A stretch of DNA of 6,353 nt, from assembly GCA_030149405.1 (NCBI GenBank), contig JASBRM010000333.1:1-6353 (forward strand), read 5' to 3'. The notes beneath the pieces are model-generated. The model was not told where the DNA came from. It made no database searches and was given only the letters and a program-made list of their open reading frames with translations. The translations under genes and the position numbers were made by a program. Shown here piece by piece: positions 5,487 to 6,353 of this stretch (its first letter is position 1; the number at the start of each line of letters is the position of its first letter). Source of the stretch: Neptuniibacter sp. Lineage in GTDB: Bacteria; Pseudomonadota; Gammaproteobacteria; Pseudomonadales; Balneatricaceae.

Positions 5487-6353
5487 TTATCTTAATGGTG
5501 AAGTGGAGTGATCAATACCCAACTGCGTACCGAGCGCTTTAGCAAAGCTAACCCCCAATTGATCAACTAGTTTCTGCCAAGGAGCCTGTTTTGGAGAATA
5601 ATCAACCAACTTCTCAACTTGAATAATTTCACGAGCCACATAACTGGAACTTCCCAGCCCATCAACCAAACCAAGTTCCAGCGCCTGTTCACCCGTCCAT
5701 ACCAGTCCACTGAATAATTTAGGATCATCTTTCAAGCGATCACCACGTCCTTGTCTCACCTGGTCAATAAACTGCTGATGAGTCGTATTCAGGACACTTT
5801 GCCAGAATTCTTTCTCAGCACCATCACTTGGGGAGAATGGATCAAGGAATGCTTTGTGCTCACCCGCAGTGTACAGTCGACGCTCAACACCGAGTTTCTG
5901 CATTAGATCGACAAAACCAAAACCGCCCGCCACAACGCCGATAGAACCCACTAAACTGGCCTTATCTGCATAAATTTCATCCGCGGCAGCAGCTATATAA
6001 TAGGCGCCTGATGCGCCAATATCAGAAATAACCGCATAAACCGGTTTTTCTGGTGTTTGAGCCCTTAAACGCTTTATCTCATCGTAGATATATCCGGCCT
6101 GAACAGGACTACCACCTGGACTATTAATTCTGAGAATGACTGCTCTAGCCTTTTCCTCTTTATAAGCCTCACGTAATGCCCAAACGATTGAATCGGCATT
6201 GGCCTCTTCATCAGCACTGATAGCGCCTTTAATTTCAATGATTGCTGTATGCTGTTGCGGAGATACCTCAGTATTGAGCTCCTGCCCTACAAGGAAAAAA
6301 CCGAGTAAAGCAAACAGATACCCAAAAGTAAGCAGCTTGAAAAATATACCCCA
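5487..6353 (-). CDS. sppA: S49 family signal peptide peptidase, 5' end cut by window
   Basis: S49 peptidases cut leftover signal peptides or membrane proteins with a Ser-Lys dyad facing the periplasm. The frame is open from the right edge for 288 residues; the start lies beyond the window. Counting from the first visible codon, residues 3-22 are a hydrophobic membrane anchor. The substrate-strand block INSPGGSP is at 76-83, the nucleophile is Ser115 in GASGAYY, and the general base is Lys167 in AGEHKAF. Their spacing of 52 equals that of Bacillus subtilis SppA (Ser147, Lys199). It is therefore the short, single-domain SppA rather than the doubled E. coli form. A GTG at 5951 inside it is not the start, since that would drop the anchor and Ser115. 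It converges on maf. The exact name (SppA or SohB-like) is less certain than the family. Confidence 0.93.
   Translation of the reverse strand, partial: WGIFFKLLTFGYLFALLGFFLVGQELNTEVSPQQHTAIIEIKGAISADEEANADSIVWALREAYKEEKARAVILRINSPGGSPVQAGYIYDEIKRLRAQTPEKPVYAVISDIGASGAYYIAAAADEIYADKASLVGSIGVVAGGFGFVDLMQKLGVERRLYTAGEHKAFLDPFSPSDGAEKEFWQSVLNTTHQQFIDQVRQGRGDRLKDDPKLFSGLVWTGEQALELGLVDGLGSSSYVAREIIQVEKLVDYSPKQAPWQKLVDQLGVSFAKALGTQLGIDHSTSPLR

Noticed and set aside
5487..5951. A short 154-residue gene starting at the GTG at 5951
   Set aside because: The same frame is open to the right window edge and carries the S49 anchor and the serine nucleophile upstream, so this is only the 3' part of sppA.
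1..6353. CRISPR array, insertion sequence, tRNA or defence system
   Set aside because: No spaced direct repeats, transposase motifs, terminal repeats or cloverleaf folds were seen. The window is filled by conserved housekeeping genes.

Overview
The window is a chromosomal housekeeping segment from a gammaproteobacterium. It holds a lipid-synthesis cluster in the order sppA (partial) > maf < yceD < rpmF < plsX < fabD < fabG < acpP < fabF (partial). Everything is on the minus strand except maf. The FabF, ACP, YceD, L32 and Maf/YceF proteins look like their E. coli and Pseudomonas counterparts. fabH is not between plsX and fabD, and L32 ends in an acidic DE tail. Both features resemble the Pseudomonas arrangement more than the enteric one. 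Base composition by eye is moderate in GC, lower than Pseudomonas, so a marine Oceanospirillales-like relative is my best guess. That is inference, not proof.

Layout from right to left, the direction of transcription. At the right edge is the C-terminal 288 codons of a membrane-anchored S49 signal-peptide peptidase. It converges on maf, and the two share a strong bidirectional terminator at 5453-5479. maf (+) diverges from yceD (-) across 110 bases with back-to-back promoters. The yceD promoter is near consensus and lies so close to the ATG that the transcript should be almost leaderless. yceD, rpmF and plsX follow closely, with rpmF and plsX overlapping by 11 bases. A 101-base gap with a possible promoter and nested inverted repeats leads into fabD and fabG. 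A 164-base gap with a good promoter precedes acpP. A hairpin terminator separates acpP from fabF, which runs off the left edge.

The genes work together. FabD loads malonyl onto ACP, FabF condenses, FabG reduces, and PlsX moves finished acyl chains from ACP to phosphate for phospholipid synthesis. rpmF (ribosomal protein L32) and yceD (a DUF177 protein linked to 23S rRNA) place ribosome supply upstream of membrane synthesis in one operon. The extra promoter and terminator around acpP fit the need for much more ACP than enzyme.

I found no mobile element, CRISPR array, tRNA, rRNA or defence system, and no gene-free stretch above 300 bases. The points worth a second look are regulatory: the leaderless yceD start, the SD-less divergent maf start, the absent fabH and the repeats in its place, and the acpP promoter and attenuator design.
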